Part shown: piece by piece, positions 1 through 9,674 of the stretch
Numbering within the stretch: position 1 is the first letter of the stretch
How the letters are laid out: every line of letters begins with the position of its first letter
Assembly: GCF_022919095.1 (NCBI RefSeq)
Contig: NZ_CP095073.1
Coordinates: 2,728,001-2,792,000 of the forward strand
Direction: 5' to 3'
Source of the DNA: Halobacillus salinarum
GTDB lineage: Bacteria > Bacillota > Bacilli > Bacillales > Halobacillaceae
Length of the DNA stretch: 64,000 bases
The notes under the pieces: model-generated
The model's database searches: none
What the model was told of the DNA's origin: nothing
The model's input: the letters and a program-made list of their open reading frames with translations, nothing else
Program-made: the position numbers and the translations under genes

Positions 1-3
1 TTA

Positions 4-783
4 TTAATTGGTTTTCAATTTTTGAAGTTCCAGTAAGAAATTGTTGTTAAGAACTTTGATATAGGTCCCTTTCATTCCAAGAGAACGGGACTCAATGACT
101 CCAGCACTTTCAAGTTTACGCAGCGCGTTCACGATAACAGAACGTGTAATCCCGACGCGGTCAGCAATTTTACTGGCTACCAGAAGTCCTTCATTTCCTT
201 CAAGTTCTTCAAAAATATGCTCGATAGCTTCCAGTTCACTATAGGATAGGGAACTAATCGCCATTTGTACAACGGCTTTGCTACGTGCTTCCTGTTCAAT
301 TTCCTTCGTTTTCTCATGAAGGATTTCCATGCCGACAACAGTTGCTCCGTATTCGGCCAGCAGCAAATCATCTTCATTGAAGCTTTCCGTTAAACGGCTT
401 AAAATGAGGGTCCCTAAACGCTGACCACCACCGATAATCGGTACAATGGTAGTCAAGCCGTTTTCGAATAAATCGCGGTTCTCAACAGGAAAAGCCGTGT
501 ATTCACTGTTGATATCAATATTCGGAGTCGTTTCCTGAATATTAAAAAGGTTCTGGGTATATTCTTGTGGGAACTGGCGTTCTGAAAGCATAGCTTTCAT
601 ACGTTCATTCTCAATCTCTTGTTTAATTGCAAAGCCCAACAGTTTGCCTCGGCGGCTGAGTACAAACGTATTTGCTCCTATTACGTCTCGTAAAGTAGCA
701 GACATATCATTGAAGTCTACTGATTTCCCTGTTGTTTTTTGCAGCATAGCATTAATTCTTCTTGCACGATTTAGTAATTCCAT
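4..783 (-). CDS. codY: GTP-sensing global transcriptional repressor CodY
   Basis: Encodes the 259-residue pleiotropic repressor CodY, which binds DNA when GTP and branched-chain amino acids are plentiful and controls amino-acid uptake, nitrogen metabolism and stationary-phase genes. The length equals the B. subtilis protein. An N-terminal GAF-like ligand domain (about 1-155) is followed by a winged helix-turn-helix near 200-245, with the family-typical run [20 protein letters not shown]. It is the last gene of the xerC-hslV-hslU-codY operon and lies 24 bp after hslU. Start and stop are both inside the window, the stop only 3 bp from the edge. Identification is secure. Confidence 0.97.
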   Translation of the reverse strand: MELLNRARRINAMLQKTTGKSVDFNDMSATLRDVIGANTFVLSRRGKLLGFAIKQEIENERMKAMLSERQFPQEYTQNLFNIQETTPNIDINSEYTAFPVENRDLFENGLTTIVPIIGGGQRLGTLILSRLTESFNEDDLLLAEYGATVVGMEILHEKTKEIEQEARSKAVVQMAISSLSYSELEAIEHIFEELEGNEGLLVASKIADRVGITRSVIVNALRKLESAGVIESRSLGMKGTYIKVLNNNFLLELQKLKTN

Positions 784-807
784 GTTCTTTCCTCCTTGTT
801 GATGGTG

Positions 808-2205
808 CTATAAAATAAATCTGCTTAAATCTTTATTTTTCACAATGCTGGATAATTTACTATCTACGTATTGCGGTGTAATTTCTATCGTATCCATCGT
901 GACATCAGGAGCTTCAAACGACAGATCCTCGAGAAGCTTTTCTAAAATTGTGTGCAGTCTTCTCGCGCCAATATTATCGGTTTCCTGATTAACTTCGAAG
1001 GCGATTTCTGCAAGTCTTGTAATAGCATCGTCAGAAAATTCAACCTTTATACCTTCGATTTCCAGCAGCGCTTTATATTGTTTCAAAAGCGCGTTGGAAG
1101 GCTCGATTAAAATGTTCCTAAAATCTTCTACCGTCAACTTGCTGAGTTCTACTCTGATCGGAAAACGCCCCTGAAGCTCAGGGATTAAATCAGATGGTTT
1201 TGCCATATGGAAAGCACCAGCAGCTATGAACAACACGTGGTCTGTTGATACAGGTCCATATTTCGTAACTACCGTCGATCCTTCCACAATTGGGAGAATA
1301 TCTCTTTGAACGCCTTCCCGTGAAACATTCGCTTGGTTTTCTCCTTTGGCCGCTACTTTATCAATCTCATCGATGAAAATCATACCTGCCTGCTCCACTT
1401 TTTCTACTGCCTGCTGCCCTACTTCATCCATATCCACAAGCTTACCTGCTTCTTCCTGGGTCAGGACTTTTCTTGCCTCTGACACCGGCAGCCGTCGTTT
1501 CTTTTTCTTTTTTGGCATGAACTGATTAAAGGCATCCTGCATATTCATTCCCATCTGCTCCATACCCGAGCCTTGAAGCATATCAAACATCGAAGACTGT
1601 GATTCTTCCACTTCTATAGTAACCATGGTGTCCTCAAGTTCTCCCATATCAAGCTGATGTCTGATACGCCTGCGGTTGTTTTCTATCTCTGACTCTTCTG
1701 AATCCTCTTTAGGCTCTGATTCTTGTTGAGCCCCTTGGTTAAACAACATTTCAAATGGATTTTTAAAATTGTTTGCCTGCTTCTTCTTGGAAGGGACGAT
1801 TAATTTTACGAGACGTTTATTCGCTTGTTCTTCCGCTCGTTCCTTGACCGCTTCCATTTTTTCTTCTTTTACCATCCGGACAGCCATTTCCACAAGATCC
1901 CTGACCATTGATTCGACGTCTCTTCCAACGTAACCGACCTCGGTAAACTTTGTAGCTTCAACTTTAACAAATGGGGCTCCGACAAGCTTGGCCAGACGAC
2001 GGGCAATTTCTGTCTTTCCTACACCTGTCGGACCGATCATCAAGATGTTTTTAGGAACAATTTCCTCCCGGATGTCATCGTTGAGCTGCATCCGACGATA
2101 GCGATTCCTCAGTGCAATGGCAACAGAGCGCTTCGCCCCGTTCTGACCGATGATATATTGATCAAGTTTTTCCACAATTTGCTTCGGTGTTAAATTTAAT
2201 GACAC
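808..2205 (-). CDS. hslU: ATP-dependent protease ATPase subunit HslU (ClpY)
   Basis: A 465-residue AAA+ unfoldase that feeds substrates into the HslV peptidase ring. A Walker A motif GPTGVGKTE lies near residue 60 and a Walker B motif (MIFIDEID) near 275. Between them is the charged, low-complexity I-domain (about 110-235). The C-terminus ends in SRFIL; in this family the tail docks into HslV. Translation starts at GTG (2203-2205), placed 8 nt after a strong AAGGAGG that overlaps the hslV stop region, so the two subunits are translationally close. Length matches the family. Confidence 0.96.
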   Translation of the reverse strand: MSLNLTPKQIVEKLDQYIIGQNGAKRSVAIALRNRYRRMQLNDDIREEIVPKNILMIGPTGVGKTEIARRLAKLVGAPFVKVEATKFTEVGYVGRDVESMVRDLVEMAVRMVKEEKMEAVKERAEEQANKRLVKLIVPSKKKQANNFKNPFEMLFNQGAQQESEPKEDSEESEIENNRRRIRHQLDMGELEDTMVTIEVEESQSSMFDMLQGSGMEQMGMNMQDAFNQFMPKKKKKRRLPVSEARKVLTQEEAGKLVDMDEVGQQAVEKVEQAGMIFIDEIDKVAAKGENQANVSREGVQRDILPIVEGSTVVTKYGPVSTDHVLFIAAGAFHMAKPSDLIPELQGRFPIRVELSKLTVEDFRNILIEPSNALLKQYKALLEIEGIKVEFSDDAITRLAEIAFEVNQETDNIGARRLHTILEKLLEDLSFEAPDVTMDTIEITPQYVDSKLSSIVKNKDLSRFIL

Positions 2206-2218
2206 GGCGGTGCCCTCC

Positions 2219-2764
2219 TTATTCGAGAACCTCTAAAGTTATTTGGTCATTCGTAAACACGCAGATTTCACCAGCAATCTCCAAGGCAGCTTTAGCTATA
2301 TCTTTGGCGGTTTGATCGGTGGAGTATCTTTTTAAAGCTCTGCCGGCACTCAAGGCAAAATTGCCTCCGGATCCAATCGCAAGTATTCCGTCATCCGGTT
2401 CTATGACTTCCCCTGTTCCTGAAACGAGAAACATTTTTTCTTTATTCATGACAATGAGCATAGCCTCAAGTTTTCTAAGAACACGGTCACTTCTCCACTC
2501 TTTGGCCAGTTCAACCGCTGCCCGGGCGAGGTTGCCATCGAAAGTTTCCAGCTTTGCCTCAAATTTTTCAAACAAGGTAAACGCATCAGCAACAGACCCG
2601 GCGAATCCAGCTAAAACTTCATCATTAAACAAACGACGCACCTTTTTGGCTTTATGCTTCATTACAACTTGATTGCCCAGTGTTACCTGCCCATCACCGC
2701 TCATGGCGCTCATTCCATTGTGTTGAACGGCAAATATTGTTGTTGCGTGAAACTCCTGTTCCAT
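2219..2764 (-). CDS. hslV: ATP-dependent protease peptidase subunit HslV (ClpQ)
   Basis: A 181-residue proteasome-beta-like peptidase with the family segments [30 protein letters not shown] and [16 protein letters not shown]-like stretches. It partners HslU, encoded 13 bp downstream. The start ATG follows a good GAGGTGAG site. The N-terminus reads MEQEFHATT: the Thr-Thr pair used as nucleophile in classic HslV is present but seven residues in, and the Ser at position 2 associated with B. subtilis CodW is absent. How the active N-terminus is formed is therefore not obvious. Confidence 0.95.
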   Translation of the reverse strand: MEQEFHATTIFAVQHNGMSAMSGDGQVTLGNQVVMKHKAKKVRRLFNDEVLAGFAGSVADAFTLFEKFEAKLETFDGNLARAAVELAKEWRSDRVLRKLEAMLIVMNKEKMFLVSGTGEVIEPDDGILAIGSGGNFALSAGRALKRYSTDQTAKDIAKAALEIAGEICVFTNDQITLEVLE

Positions 2765-2773
2765 TAACTCACC

Positions 2774-3679
2774 TCATTTATTTGCTCTAGGATGGCTGTT
2801 CATATAGACGTTACGCAGCCGGTCCTTAGTCACGTGTGTATAAATTTGCGTAGATGAAAGATGTTCATGTCCTAATAATTCTTGAACGGATCGAAGGTCT
2901 GCTCCACGGTCCAGTAAGTGAGTGGCAAAAGAATGTCTGAGTTTATGAGGATGAATCTCAGCTGTTATGGCCGCTTCCTTGACCATTTTATTCAGGATCA
3001 GGCGGGCACCTCTGCTCGTCAATGGACCACCTCTGGCATTCAGGAGTAAGTCCTTAACATCAGATTGATTTTTGTCAGTAAGCTGCTGCCTTCCATCATC
3101 TAAATAAAGGTGAAGCGCTCTTTCCGCATGACTCCCGAAGGGGACGTAACGTTCTTTCCGGCCTTTTCCACGCACGAGAACAGTCGACAATGAAAAATCC
3201 AAATCCTCCGTAGTTAAAGCCGTGCACTCACTTACACGCATTCCTGTACCATATAGAAGTTCCAGAAGAACTTGATTTCTCTGCCCGAGAGGTTTGTTTA
3301 AATCACTGATTGTAAACAATTGTTCCAATTCCTGTTCATAAAAAAATTCAGGAATTGGCTTATCCCCTTTAGGCAGTCTTACATTTAAAAATGGGTTAGC
3401 CGTGACCATTCCTTCACGTTCCAAAAATCGATAAAAACTCCTTAAACAAGAAACTTTTCTCGAAACGCTCCTCCTTGATAAATGCATTTCATGCAGCTGA
3501 GAAAGATAAACCCTGATTACTGCATATTCCACATGCTCATAGGAAACGCTTTCCGCTTGAAGAAAGGCTGCAAACGCTTCGACATCCTCCCTGTAGCTTT
3601 GAATCGTTAGAGGGGAGGCTTGTTTTTCAATCTGTAAGTATTCTAAAAACTTTTGTTTACTCGCTTCCAGCTGGTTCAT
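2774..3679 (-). CDS. xerC: Site-specific tyrosine recombinase XerC (CodV)
   Basis: A 301-residue tyrosine recombinase that resolves chromosome dimers at dif together with XerD. An N-terminal SAM-like core-binding domain (about 1-95) precedes the catalytic domain with Arg in GTGMRVSE, the HKLRHSFATH motif, the His of LLGHEHLSS and the nucleophile Tyr in TQIYTHV near residue 280. It is the first gene of the xerC-hslV-hslU-codY operon. The ATG follows GAGGTGACC, and a sigma-A promoter lies about 25 bp upstream. In B. subtilis trmFO separates it from topA; here there is no gene in that interval. Confidence 0.95.
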   Translation of the reverse strand: MNQLEASKQKFLEYLQIEKQASPLTIQSYREDVEAFAAFLQAESVSYEHVEYAVIRVYLSQLHEMHLSRRSVSRKVSCLRSFYRFLEREGMVTANPFLNVRLPKGDKPIPEFFYEQELEQLFTISDLNKPLGQRNQVLLELLYGTGMRVSECTALTTEDLDFSLSTVLVRGKGRKERYVPFGSHAERALHLYLDDGRQQLTDKNQSDVKDLLLNARGGPLTSRGARLILNKMVKEAAITAEIHPHKLRHSFATHLLDRGADLRSVQELLGHEHLSSTQIYTHVTKDRLRNVYMNSHPRANK

Positions 3680-3703
3680 AGGTCACCTCACAAGAGCGTC
3701 TAA

Positions 3704-3733
3704 ATTTTATCACACTTCTATCCTTGATAACAA
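3704..3733 (-). promoter_or_regulatory. Sigma-A promoter of xerC-hslVU-codY
   Basis: Read on the minus strand there is TTGTTA, an 18-nt spacer, then TAAAAT preceded by TG one base upstream (extended -10, TGATAAAAT). It lies about 25 bp before the xerC start and ends just upstream of its ribosome binding site. It is placed to drive the four-gene operon. Confidence 0.7.
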
Positions 3734-3985
3734 TGGATTTAACAAAACTGTAACAAAATTCAGAATTGTTTCCAACTCATGGAATAAAAAAATTTGATTG
3801 ACCAGGTAAGCAAAATGACCTACACCCTGCAAAGCTTAAAGAACTATTGACAAGGGATTATCTTACCAAAGCGTAATTATAGCGGTCTATACATGCAGTG
3901 TCAATCTATTCGTCATGAACTTTACGAAGCATTAATCATAGTTTACGAATGGAAAGTAAAAAGAAGACGATCATAATGAGAAAAA
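3734..3985. other. Gene-free interval between xerC and topA
   Basis: The whole gap from xerC to topA (3680-4021) is 342 bp. Apart from the xerC promoter at one end and the topA terminator at the other, I see no coding sequence, no recognisable RNA and no decayed trmFO reading frame. It is AT-rich and contains the 12-mer ATAGTTTACGAA at 3938-3949, which recurs upstream of sucC. Confidence 0.6.
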
Positions 3986-4014
3986 CCTATAGCTGATATT
4001 CAGCTATAGGCTTA
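3986..4014 (-). terminator. Intrinsic terminator of topA
   Basis: An inverted repeat CCTATAGCTGA / TCAGCTATAGG with a 3-nt loop lies directly after the topA stop. On the minus strand it is followed by TTTTTCTC, as expected for a Rho-independent terminator. Confidence 0.85.
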
Positions 4015-4021
4015 TTCCCCC

Positions 4022-6097
4022 TTATGATTGCGGCTCTTCTTTGTAATCACATTCCGTACACTGGATCTGCGTACCTTTTTTCGCGCGTTTTTCCACTAAC
4101 AGCGAACTGCACTTCGGGCATGGACGGCTGATTGGTTGATCCCAGGAAATAAAATCACATTCCGGATAACGTTCGCAGCCGTAAAACTTCCGATTCTTCT
4201 TGCTTTTCCTCTCTACAACCTCGCCCTTCTGGCATTTAGGACAAGTGACATCAATCTTCTTGAGAATCGGCTTTGTATTTCTGCATTCCGGGAAGTTGGA
4301 GCAAGCGAGAAACTTGCCGTACCGTCCCATTTTATAGACCATTTCGTGTCCGCAATTTTCGCATTCTATCCCAGCAGGCTCATCCTTAATCTCTACTTCT
4401 TCCATCTCTTTTTCAGCTTTGTCGAGTCTTGGTTTAAAATCTTTGTAGAACTCTCCGATGATGGATACCCAATCCTCTTTGCCAACTTCGATCGCATCAA
4501 GTTCATCTTCCATTTCTTTTGTGAAATCCACGTCGATAATCTCTGGGAAGTACTCTTTTAACTGTTCGAGGACAATTTCCCCTAATTCAGTAGGAATGAA
4601 TCGTCGGTTGTCAAGTGCCACATAGCCTCTTCTCTGGATCGTATCCAACGTTGGAGCATATGTCGAAGGACGGCCGATCCCCAATTCTTCAAGAGTTTTT
4701 ACGAGACGTGCTTCTGTGTACCTTGGGGGCGGCTGAGTAAAATGCTGGTTGGGCTTAATTTCCTCAGCCTTTACCTTCATGCCTTCTTCAAGGTTTGGCA
4801 GCATCTTATCCTGTTCTTTTTTATTATCGTCACGACCTTCAATATAGACCTTCATAAACCCTTTAAACTTGACTTTAGAACCCGTAGCACGAAACTCCAC
4901 CCCTTCATTTAAGAGGTGCACTGTCATCGTATCGAGCACTGCCGGAGCCATTTGGCTCGCAATAAACCGGTCCCAGATTAATTTGTACAAGCGGTATTGA
5001 TCACGGGATAAAATACTTTTCATTGATTTCGGGTCACGGTCAGCACCAGTTGGTCGTATGGCTTCGTGGGCATCCTGAGCCCCTTCTTGCTTTTTAGCAT
5101 TTTTAAACTGACCGAGGAATTCACTGCCATAAGTCGTTTGAATATATTGTTTAGCATCTTCTTTCGCAGAGTTGGAAAGTCTCGTTGAATCTGTTCTCAT
5201 ATAGGTAATTAAACCAGTAATACCAAGATTTCCTTTTAAATCGATACCCTCATAGAGCTGCTGGGCAATCATCATCGTCTTTTTTGCTCTGAAATTCAAT
5301 TTTCGAGCCGCTTCCTGCTGCAAAGAAGAAGTCGTAAAAGGCATCGATGGATTGCGTCTTCTTTCCCTTTTGTTGACCTTATCTACAGAAAAATCTTTCC
5401 CTTTCATTTTCTGCTGAATCTTTTTAACATCGTCTTCTGTTTTTAAATCCTGCTTTTTTCCATCCACTCCGTAGAAAGATCCTTCAAAAGATTCTTTTTC
5501 CTTAAGAAAAATTCCATCAATGGTCCAATATTCTTCCGGCACAAAGTTTTTAATTTCATTTTCCCTGTCTACGATAATTTTCACAGCCACGGATTGGACA
5601 CGGCCGGCACTCAGTCCCTTTTTCACTTTTTTCCAAAGGATTGGACTAATGTTATAGCCGACCAACCGGTCTAATATCCGGCGTGCCTGCTGAGCATCAA
5701 CTAAATGAGAGTCAATCGTCCTAGGCTGCTTAAAGGACTGCTTAATAGCTTCCTTAGTTATTTCATTAAACACAACCCGGCATTCTGACGTTTCGTCTAT
5801 ATCAAGACTGTGGGCTAAGTGCCAGGCAATCGCTTCCCCTTCGCGGTCAGGGTCGGCAGCAAGATAAACGCGCTTAGCTTTTTTAGCGGCTGTTTTCAAT
5901 TCTTTTAATACCGGGCCTTTGCCGCGGATGGTTATATATTTAGGTTCAAATTCATGTTCGACATCGACGCCCATTTGGCTTTTTGGTAAATCACGGACGT
6001 GGCCGAGTGATGCTTTTACTTTATATTTCTTTCCAAGGTATCGTTCGATCGTTTTTGCTTTCGCTGGCGATTCGACGATTACAAGATAATCTGCCAT
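4022..6097 (-). CDS. topA: DNA topoisomerase I
   Basis: A 691-residue type IA topoisomerase that relaxes negative supercoils. The N-terminal Toprim domain carries [13 protein letters not shown] and the acidic [10 protein letters not shown] motif. The active-site Tyr is in [12 protein letters not shown] near residue 297. The C-terminus has three Cys4 zinc-ribbon repeats, starting CENCGHE, CPKCQKG and CPKCSSL. An in-frame upstream extension to 6169 exists, but MADYLVIV at 6097 is preceded by GGGAGG at 7 nt spacing and matches family N-termini, so that start is chosen. It is flanked by its own promoter and terminator, so probably monocistronic. Confidence 0.96.
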   Translation of the reverse strand: MADYLVIVESPAKAKTIERYLGKKYKVKASLGHVRDLPKSQMGVDVEHEFEPKYITIRGKGPVLKELKTAAKKAKRVYLAADPDREGEAIAWHLAHSLDIDETSECRVVFNEITKEAIKQSFKQPRTIDSHLVDAQQARRILDRLVGYNISPILWKKVKKGLSAGRVQSVAVKIIVDRENEIKNFVPEEYWTIDGIFLKEKESFEGSFYGVDGKKQDLKTEDDVKKIQQKMKGKDFSVDKVNKRERRRNPSMPFTTSSLQQEAARKLNFRAKKTMMIAQQLYEGIDLKGNLGITGLITYMRTDSTRLSNSAKEDAKQYIQTTYGSEFLGQFKNAKKQEGAQDAHEAIRPTGADRDPKSMKSILSRDQYRLYKLIWDRFIASQMAPAVLDTMTVHLLNEGVEFRATGSKVKFKGFMKVYIEGRDDNKKEQDKMLPNLEEGMKVKAEEIKPNQHFTQPPPRYTEARLVKTLEELGIGRPSTYAPTLDTIQRRGYVALDNRRFIPTELGEIVLEQLKEYFPEIIDVDFTKEMEDELDAIEVGKEDWVSIIGEFYKDFKPRLDKAEKEMEEVEIKDEPAGIECENCGHEMVYKMGRYGKFLACSNFPECRNTKPILKKIDVTCPKCQKGEVVERKSKKNRKFYGCERYPECDFISWDQPISRPCPKCSSLLVEKRAKKGTQIQCTECDYKEEPQS

Positions 6098-6155
6098 ATA
6101 TGTTCCTCCCATAGAGGTGTTTTCTCTGTAATAATTGTAAAGATAAATCTTCCCT

Positions 6156-6185
6156 ATTATTAAATACAATGAAACCGTTTGTCAA
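6156..6185 (-). promoter_or_regulatory. Sigma-A promoter of topA
   Basis: On the minus strand a perfect TTGACA is followed by an 18-nt spacer and AATAAT (5 of 6 to the consensus -10). It lies about 60 bp upstream of the topA start. A near-palindrome TTGACTGGTCAA (read on the plus strand near 6188-6199) sits just upstream of the -35 and could bind a regulator. Confidence 0.65.
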
Positions 6186-6272
6186 ACTTGACTGGTCAAA
6201 TTTTACTTGTTTACGGCTGTTTCCCTTCCTGACTTTAACACTGTTTTAAGAATTTTTTCAAATTTATTTTCC

Positions 6273-7130
6273 TCAAATCAGGTCATGATAGCTATGAACA
6301 AGCTGGGCTCCCTGTTGAATCAGCTGGTTACATCCAGTACTTGTTTCTCTGTATACAGGTCCCGGCATAGCAAACACATCACGTCCTTGTTCGAGTGCCT
6401 GGTCGACAGTAATTAATGAACCACTTCGCTCTCGAGCTTCTACGACAAGCGTCGCAGGAGTTAAGCCGGAGATAATTCGGTTACGCTCAGGAAAATGAAA
6501 TTTTTTAGGTGGAGTAAAAGGAGGGTATTCACTGACGATAAGCTGATTTTCTGAAAGCTTTTTAACGAGGGAAAGATCATTAGCAGGATAGATATGTTTA
6601 AAACCGGAGCCGAGAACTGCAATTGTTTTTCCATTATGATTGACGGCTAAGCTGTGGGCAAGTTGATCAATGCCCCTGGCCAATCCGCTAACAAGCAGGA
6701 ACCCCTCTCTCACTAGTGGCAAAAGAATTTTTTCCATTGATGGATAAGCATCTTTCGAGGGCGTTCTCGTTCCCACTACACTGAGAGATGGGTCATGATG
6801 TAATAATTCATCATTTCCAAAACAATATAATACAAATGGTGGGTCCGGAATGGCTTGGAGCAGAGGGGGAAAATTGTCGTCAAATAGTGTGACCGCCGAG
6901 TATGGCTGCAAAATTTCGTCGAGTTTCTTCATTATATTAGGGTCATGTAAACTTTTGTAGATTATCCGGGCACGTTGATCTTTTATGAGGTACGTCGAGG
7001 ATATTTTTTCAGGAGATAAGGAATAGATGTCGACAAGCTGGGGATCCACTTTAACTATTTTACGCAGTAAAGTTCTTGTCACCGCAGGAATAGCCTGAAG
7101 ATGAATCAATCTTTGACGAAATTCGTTCAT
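6273..7130 (-). CDS. dprA: DNA-processing protein DprA (Smf)
   Basis: A 285-residue DprA that loads RecA onto incoming single-stranded DNA during transformation. The Rossmann-like core shows SVVGTRTPS, SGLARGIDQLAH, IAVLGSGFKHIYP and the signature FPERNRIISGL near residue 220. The N-terminal 80 residues form the usual SAM-like extension. It is slightly shorter than the B. subtilis protein (about 297) because the C-terminal extension is short. It lies between sucD and topA as in B. subtilis, separated from sucD by a terminator. Confidence 0.93.
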   Translation of the reverse strand: MNEFRQRLIHLQAIPAVTRTLLRKIVKVDPQLVDIYSLSPEKISSTYLIKDQRARIIYKSLHDPNIMKKLDEILQPYSAVTLFDDNFPPLLQAIPDPPFVLYCFGNDELLHHDPSLSVVGTRTPSKDAYPSMEKILLPLVREGFLLVSGLARGIDQLAHSLAVNHNGKTIAVLGSGFKHIYPANDLSLVKKLSENQLIVSEYPPFTPPKKFHFPERNRIISGLTPATLVVEARERSGSLITVDQALEQGRDVFAMPGPVYRETSTGCNQLIQQGAQLVHSYHDLI

Positions 7131-7155
7131 TCATCAGCCTCTTTTCTTAATGATA

Positions 7156-7186
7156 AGGAAGCCGTGCCTTAAAGACACGGCTTCCT
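7156..7186 (-). terminator. Terminator hairpin after sucD
   Basis: An 11-bp perfect stem AGGAAGCCGTG / CACGGCTTCCT with a 9-nt loop lies 8 bp after the sucD stop. The T-run on the minus strand is weak (TTATCATTAAG), so termination may be incomplete and dprA may receive read-through. Confidence 0.7.
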
Positions 7187-7193
7187 CTATTTG

Positions 7194-8096
7194 TTATACC
7201 GTTTTACATTTATCCAGTAATCCTTCTTTTTCCAACACTTTAATTAATGTCTCACCCATAACGGAAGGTGTTTCGGCTACTTCAATGCCGCATTCATTCA
7301 TGATGCGGATTTTTTCATCAGCCGTGCCTTTACCACCGGAGATAATGGCGCCAGCATGGCCCATTCTTTTTCCAGGAGGTGCCGTACGACCACCGATAAA
7401 CCCTACAACCGGTTTATTCATGTTTGCCTTCACCCACTCAGCAGCATCCTCTTCAGCAGTACCGCCGATTTCACCGATCATAATGACGGCTTCCGTATCT
7501 GGGTCTTCATTAAATTCTTTCAACACGTCAATGAAATCGGTCCCGTTGACAGGATCTCCACCAATCCCGACAGCTGTAGACTGACCGATGCCAGATTCAG
7601 AAAGCTGATGAACGGCTTCATAAGTCAACGTTCCAGAGCGGGAAACGACGCCTACATGACCTTTTTTATGGATGTACCCTGGCATAATTCCAATTTTACA
7701 TGCATCAGGCGTGATTACTCCAGGACAGTTCGGCCCTACAAGACGTGTCTTCTTTCCTTCCATAAATCGCTTAACTTTCACCATATCAAGCACAGGAATA
7801 TGTTCGGTAATGCAAATAGCAAGGTCCAGCTCTGCATCTGTTGCTTCCATGATTGCATCTGCTGCGAAAGGTGCCGGAACATAAATAACTGAAGCATTGG
7901 CTCCTGTTTTTGCTACAGCTTCTTCAACTGTGTTAAAAACAGGTACTCCTTCCACTTCTGTTCCACCTTTTCCAGGTGTTACACCACCGACGATTTGTGT
8001 ACCATATTCCAGCATTTGTTTCGTATGAAACAATGCAGTGGAGCCTGTAATCCCTTGAACAATCACTTTTGTATCTTTATTAACATATACACTCAT
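7194..8096 (-). CDS. sucD: Succinyl-CoA synthetase alpha subunit
   Basis: A 300-residue alpha subunit of succinate-CoA ligase (citric acid cycle, substrate-level phosphorylation). The N-terminal CoA-binding Rossmann domain contains [17 protein letters not shown] and GVTPGKGG. The phosphohistidine lies in [17 protein letters not shown] near residue 245, and VGPNCPGVI is also present. It follows sucC by 16 bp in the same operon and is followed by a terminator hairpin. Length and motifs fit the family exactly. Confidence 0.97.
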   Translation of the reverse strand: MSVYVNKDTKVIVQGITGSTALFHTKQMLEYGTQIVGGVTPGKGGTEVEGVPVFNTVEEAVAKTGANASVIYVPAPFAADAIMEATDAELDLAICITEHIPVLDMVKVKRFMEGKKTRLVGPNCPGVITPDACKIGIMPGYIHKKGHVGVVSRSGTLTYEAVHQLSESGIGQSTAVGIGGDPVNGTDFIDVLKEFNEDPDTEAVIMIGEIGGTAEEDAAEWVKANMNKPVVGFIGGRTAPPGKRMGHAGAIISGGKGTADEKIRIMNECGIEVAETPSVMGETLIKVLEKEGLLDKCKTV

Positions 8097-8112
8097 GATT
8101 TCCCCGCCTTTC

Positions 8113-9273
8113 TTACTTGACTAGTTCTACGATTTTTTGTGCACCTGCTGCCATAGAGTCGGCAGAAGTAATGTTTAGACCTGATTCTTCAAGAATTTTC
8201 TTACCTTGTTCTACATTGGTACCTTCTAAACGAACGACTAATGGTAAGGTAAGCCCGATCTGCTTCGTTGCTTCTACTACGCCTTCAGCAATGATGTCAC
8301 ATTTCATAATGCCTCCGAAAATGTTTACAAAGATCCCTTTAACATTTTCATCGGATAAAATGATTTTGAAAGCCTCCGTAACCTTTTCAGTTGTTGCACC
8401 GCCACCTACATCTAAGAAGTTGGCTGGATCGCCGCTGTAGTGCTTGATTGTATCCATTGTTGCCATAGCAAGACCAGCTCCATTTACCATGCAGCCGATG
8501 TTTCCATCTAAAGCAATATAGCTTAGATCGTATTTAGAAGCTTCAATTTCCTTAGAATCCTCTTCTTCAAGATCACGCAGTTCTGCTACGTCTTTTTGAC
8601 GATACAGCGCATTATCATCGAAGTTAAGTTTGGAATCAAGCGCTAAAACATCACCGTCTCCTGTTGTAACCAGCGGGTTAATTTCAGCTACAGAACAATC
8701 CTTTTTAACGAATACATCATATAATCCAAGCATAAACTTAACTGCTTTTCCTAAGGCTTCCTTAGGGATATTGATATTAAACGCCAGTCTTCTTGCCTGG
8801 AATGGCGTAAGCCCGGTTACAGGATCAATGACTTCTTTGAAAATTTTCTCAGGAGTTTTTGCGGCTACTTCTTCGATTTCTGTACCGCCTTCTTCTGATG
8901 CCATCATCGTAACTTTACTTGTAGCCCGGTCAAGAACCAGCCCGACATAATATTCGCTCTGAATGTCGCAGCCTTCTTCAATGAGTAAACGTTTTACTTC
9001 TTTTCCTTCCGGACCTGTCTGATGGGTAACTAATGTTTTTCCTAGAATTTCGTCTGCGTATGTACGCACTTCGTCAAGATTTTTGGCAATTTTTACTCCA
9101 CCGGCTTTTCCGCGTCCGCCGGCATGAATTTGTGCTTTGACAACCGTGACAGCAGAGTCTAATTTCTTAGCTGCTTCAACAGCTTCATCTACAGTATATG
9201 CCACATGGCCATTTGGCACAGAAACGCCAAAATCGCGCATAATTTGTTTTCCTTGATACTCGTGAATGTTCAT
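8113..9273 (-). CDS. sucC: Succinyl-CoA synthetase beta subunit
   Basis: A 386-residue ADP/GDP-forming beta subunit. An ATP-grasp domain (about 1-220, including [15 protein letters not shown]) precedes the CoA-ligase domain containing [15 protein letters not shown] and the GGGAT and FVNIFGGI segments. First gene of the sucCD pair. The ATG follows GGGAGGATG-type Shine-Dalgarno bases. A 134-bp spacer separates it from ylqH and carries a candidate promoter, so sucCD is likely an independent operon. Confidence 0.97.
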   Translation of the reverse strand: MNIHEYQGKQIMRDFGVSVPNGHVAYTVDEAVEAAKKLDSAVTVVKAQIHAGGRGKAGGVKIAKNLDEVRTYADEILGKTLVTHQTGPEGKEVKRLLIEEGCDIQSEYYVGLVLDRATSKVTMMASEEGGTEIEEVAAKTPEKIFKEVIDPVTGLTPFQARRLAFNINIPKEALGKAVKFMLGLYDVFVKKDCSVAEINPLVTTGDGDVLALDSKLNFDDNALYRQKDVAELRDLEEEDSKEIEASKYDLSYIALDGNIGCMVNGAGLAMATMDTIKHYSGDPANFLDVGGGATTEKVTEAFKIILSDENVKGIFVNIFGGIMKCDIIAEGVVEATKQIGLTLPLVVRLEGTNVEQGKKILEESGLNITSADSMAAGAQKIVELVK

Positions 9274-9312
9274 GTTTCATCCTCCCATCAAATTTCACTG
9301 CATTTTCATTGT

Positions 9313-9343
9313 ATAAAAAAACGCTGTCAATTGTCCACAGTAA
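9313..9343 (-). promoter_or_regulatory. Probable sigma-A promoter of sucCD
   Basis: On the minus strand TGGACA, an 18-nt spacer and TACAAT lie about 40 bp upstream of the sucC start. An overlapping TTGACA has only a poor -10 at 17 nt. The call is moderate because the two -35 candidates overlap. Confidence 0.5.
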
Positions 9344-9346
9344 CGA

Positions 9347-9400
9347 TAGTTTATGTCGAAATTTCCACAATAGTTTACGAAAACATTATTATGTAAACTA
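9347..9400. repeat. Three phased GTTTA-type half-sites upstream of sucC
   Basis: ATAGTTTATG at about 9348, ATAGTTTACG at 9370 and the inverted GTAAACTA at 9393-9400 are each about 22 bp apart, close to two helical turns. The last two can also fold into an 8-bp hairpin just after ylqH, without a T-run. This could be a weak terminator or an operator upstream of the sucCD promoter; the sequence alone does not decide. Confidence 0.4.
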
Positions 9401-9407
9401 AATCGGT

Positions 9408-9674
9408 TCATTCAATATCTTGATCGGTTCGATAGATTAAGGCAAATACTTCAGCGACGACATGGTAGAGCTCTTCTGGGATCTGCTCGTTAATATTCAG
9501 CTGTGAAAGAAGTTCCAGAAGGGTAGGATCTTCCTGGACAGGAATGTTATGTTTTTGAGCATTTTCCAATATTTTCTCAGCTACATATCCTTTTCCTTTA
9601 GCAATTACTCTTGGTGCTTCTTCCTTATTTGCTTCATACCCAAGTGCTACAGCATTTTTTCGTTGATTTGTCAT
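9408..9674 (-). CDS. ylqH: FlhB C-terminal-domain-like protein YlqH
   Basis: An 88-residue protein matching the cytoplasmic C-terminal part of the flagellar export switch protein FlhB (EscU/YscU/HrcU family). The segments AVALGY, PRVIAKGKGYVAEKI, NIPVQEDP and IPEELYHVVAEVFALIY align with FlhB after its autocleavage site, but the NPTH cleavage motif and all membrane segments are missing. It overlaps ylqG by 4 bp (ATGA), so the two are translationally coupled. B. subtilis ylqH occupies the same position. Its function is not established. Confidence 0.88.
   Translation of the reverse strand: MTNQRKNAVALGYEANKEEAPRVIAKGKGYVAEKILENAQKHNIPVQEDPTLLELLSQLNINEQIPEELYHVVAEVFALIYRTDQDIE

Noticed and set aside
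2319-2672. Long open frame antisense to hslV, and many similar antisense frames elsewhere
   Set aside because: They mirror conserved genes, lack ribosome sites and show no recognisable product.
3846-3880. Perfect TTGACA on the plus strand upstream of topA's 3' end
   Set aside because: No acceptable -10 at 16-18 nt and no plus-strand gene follows.
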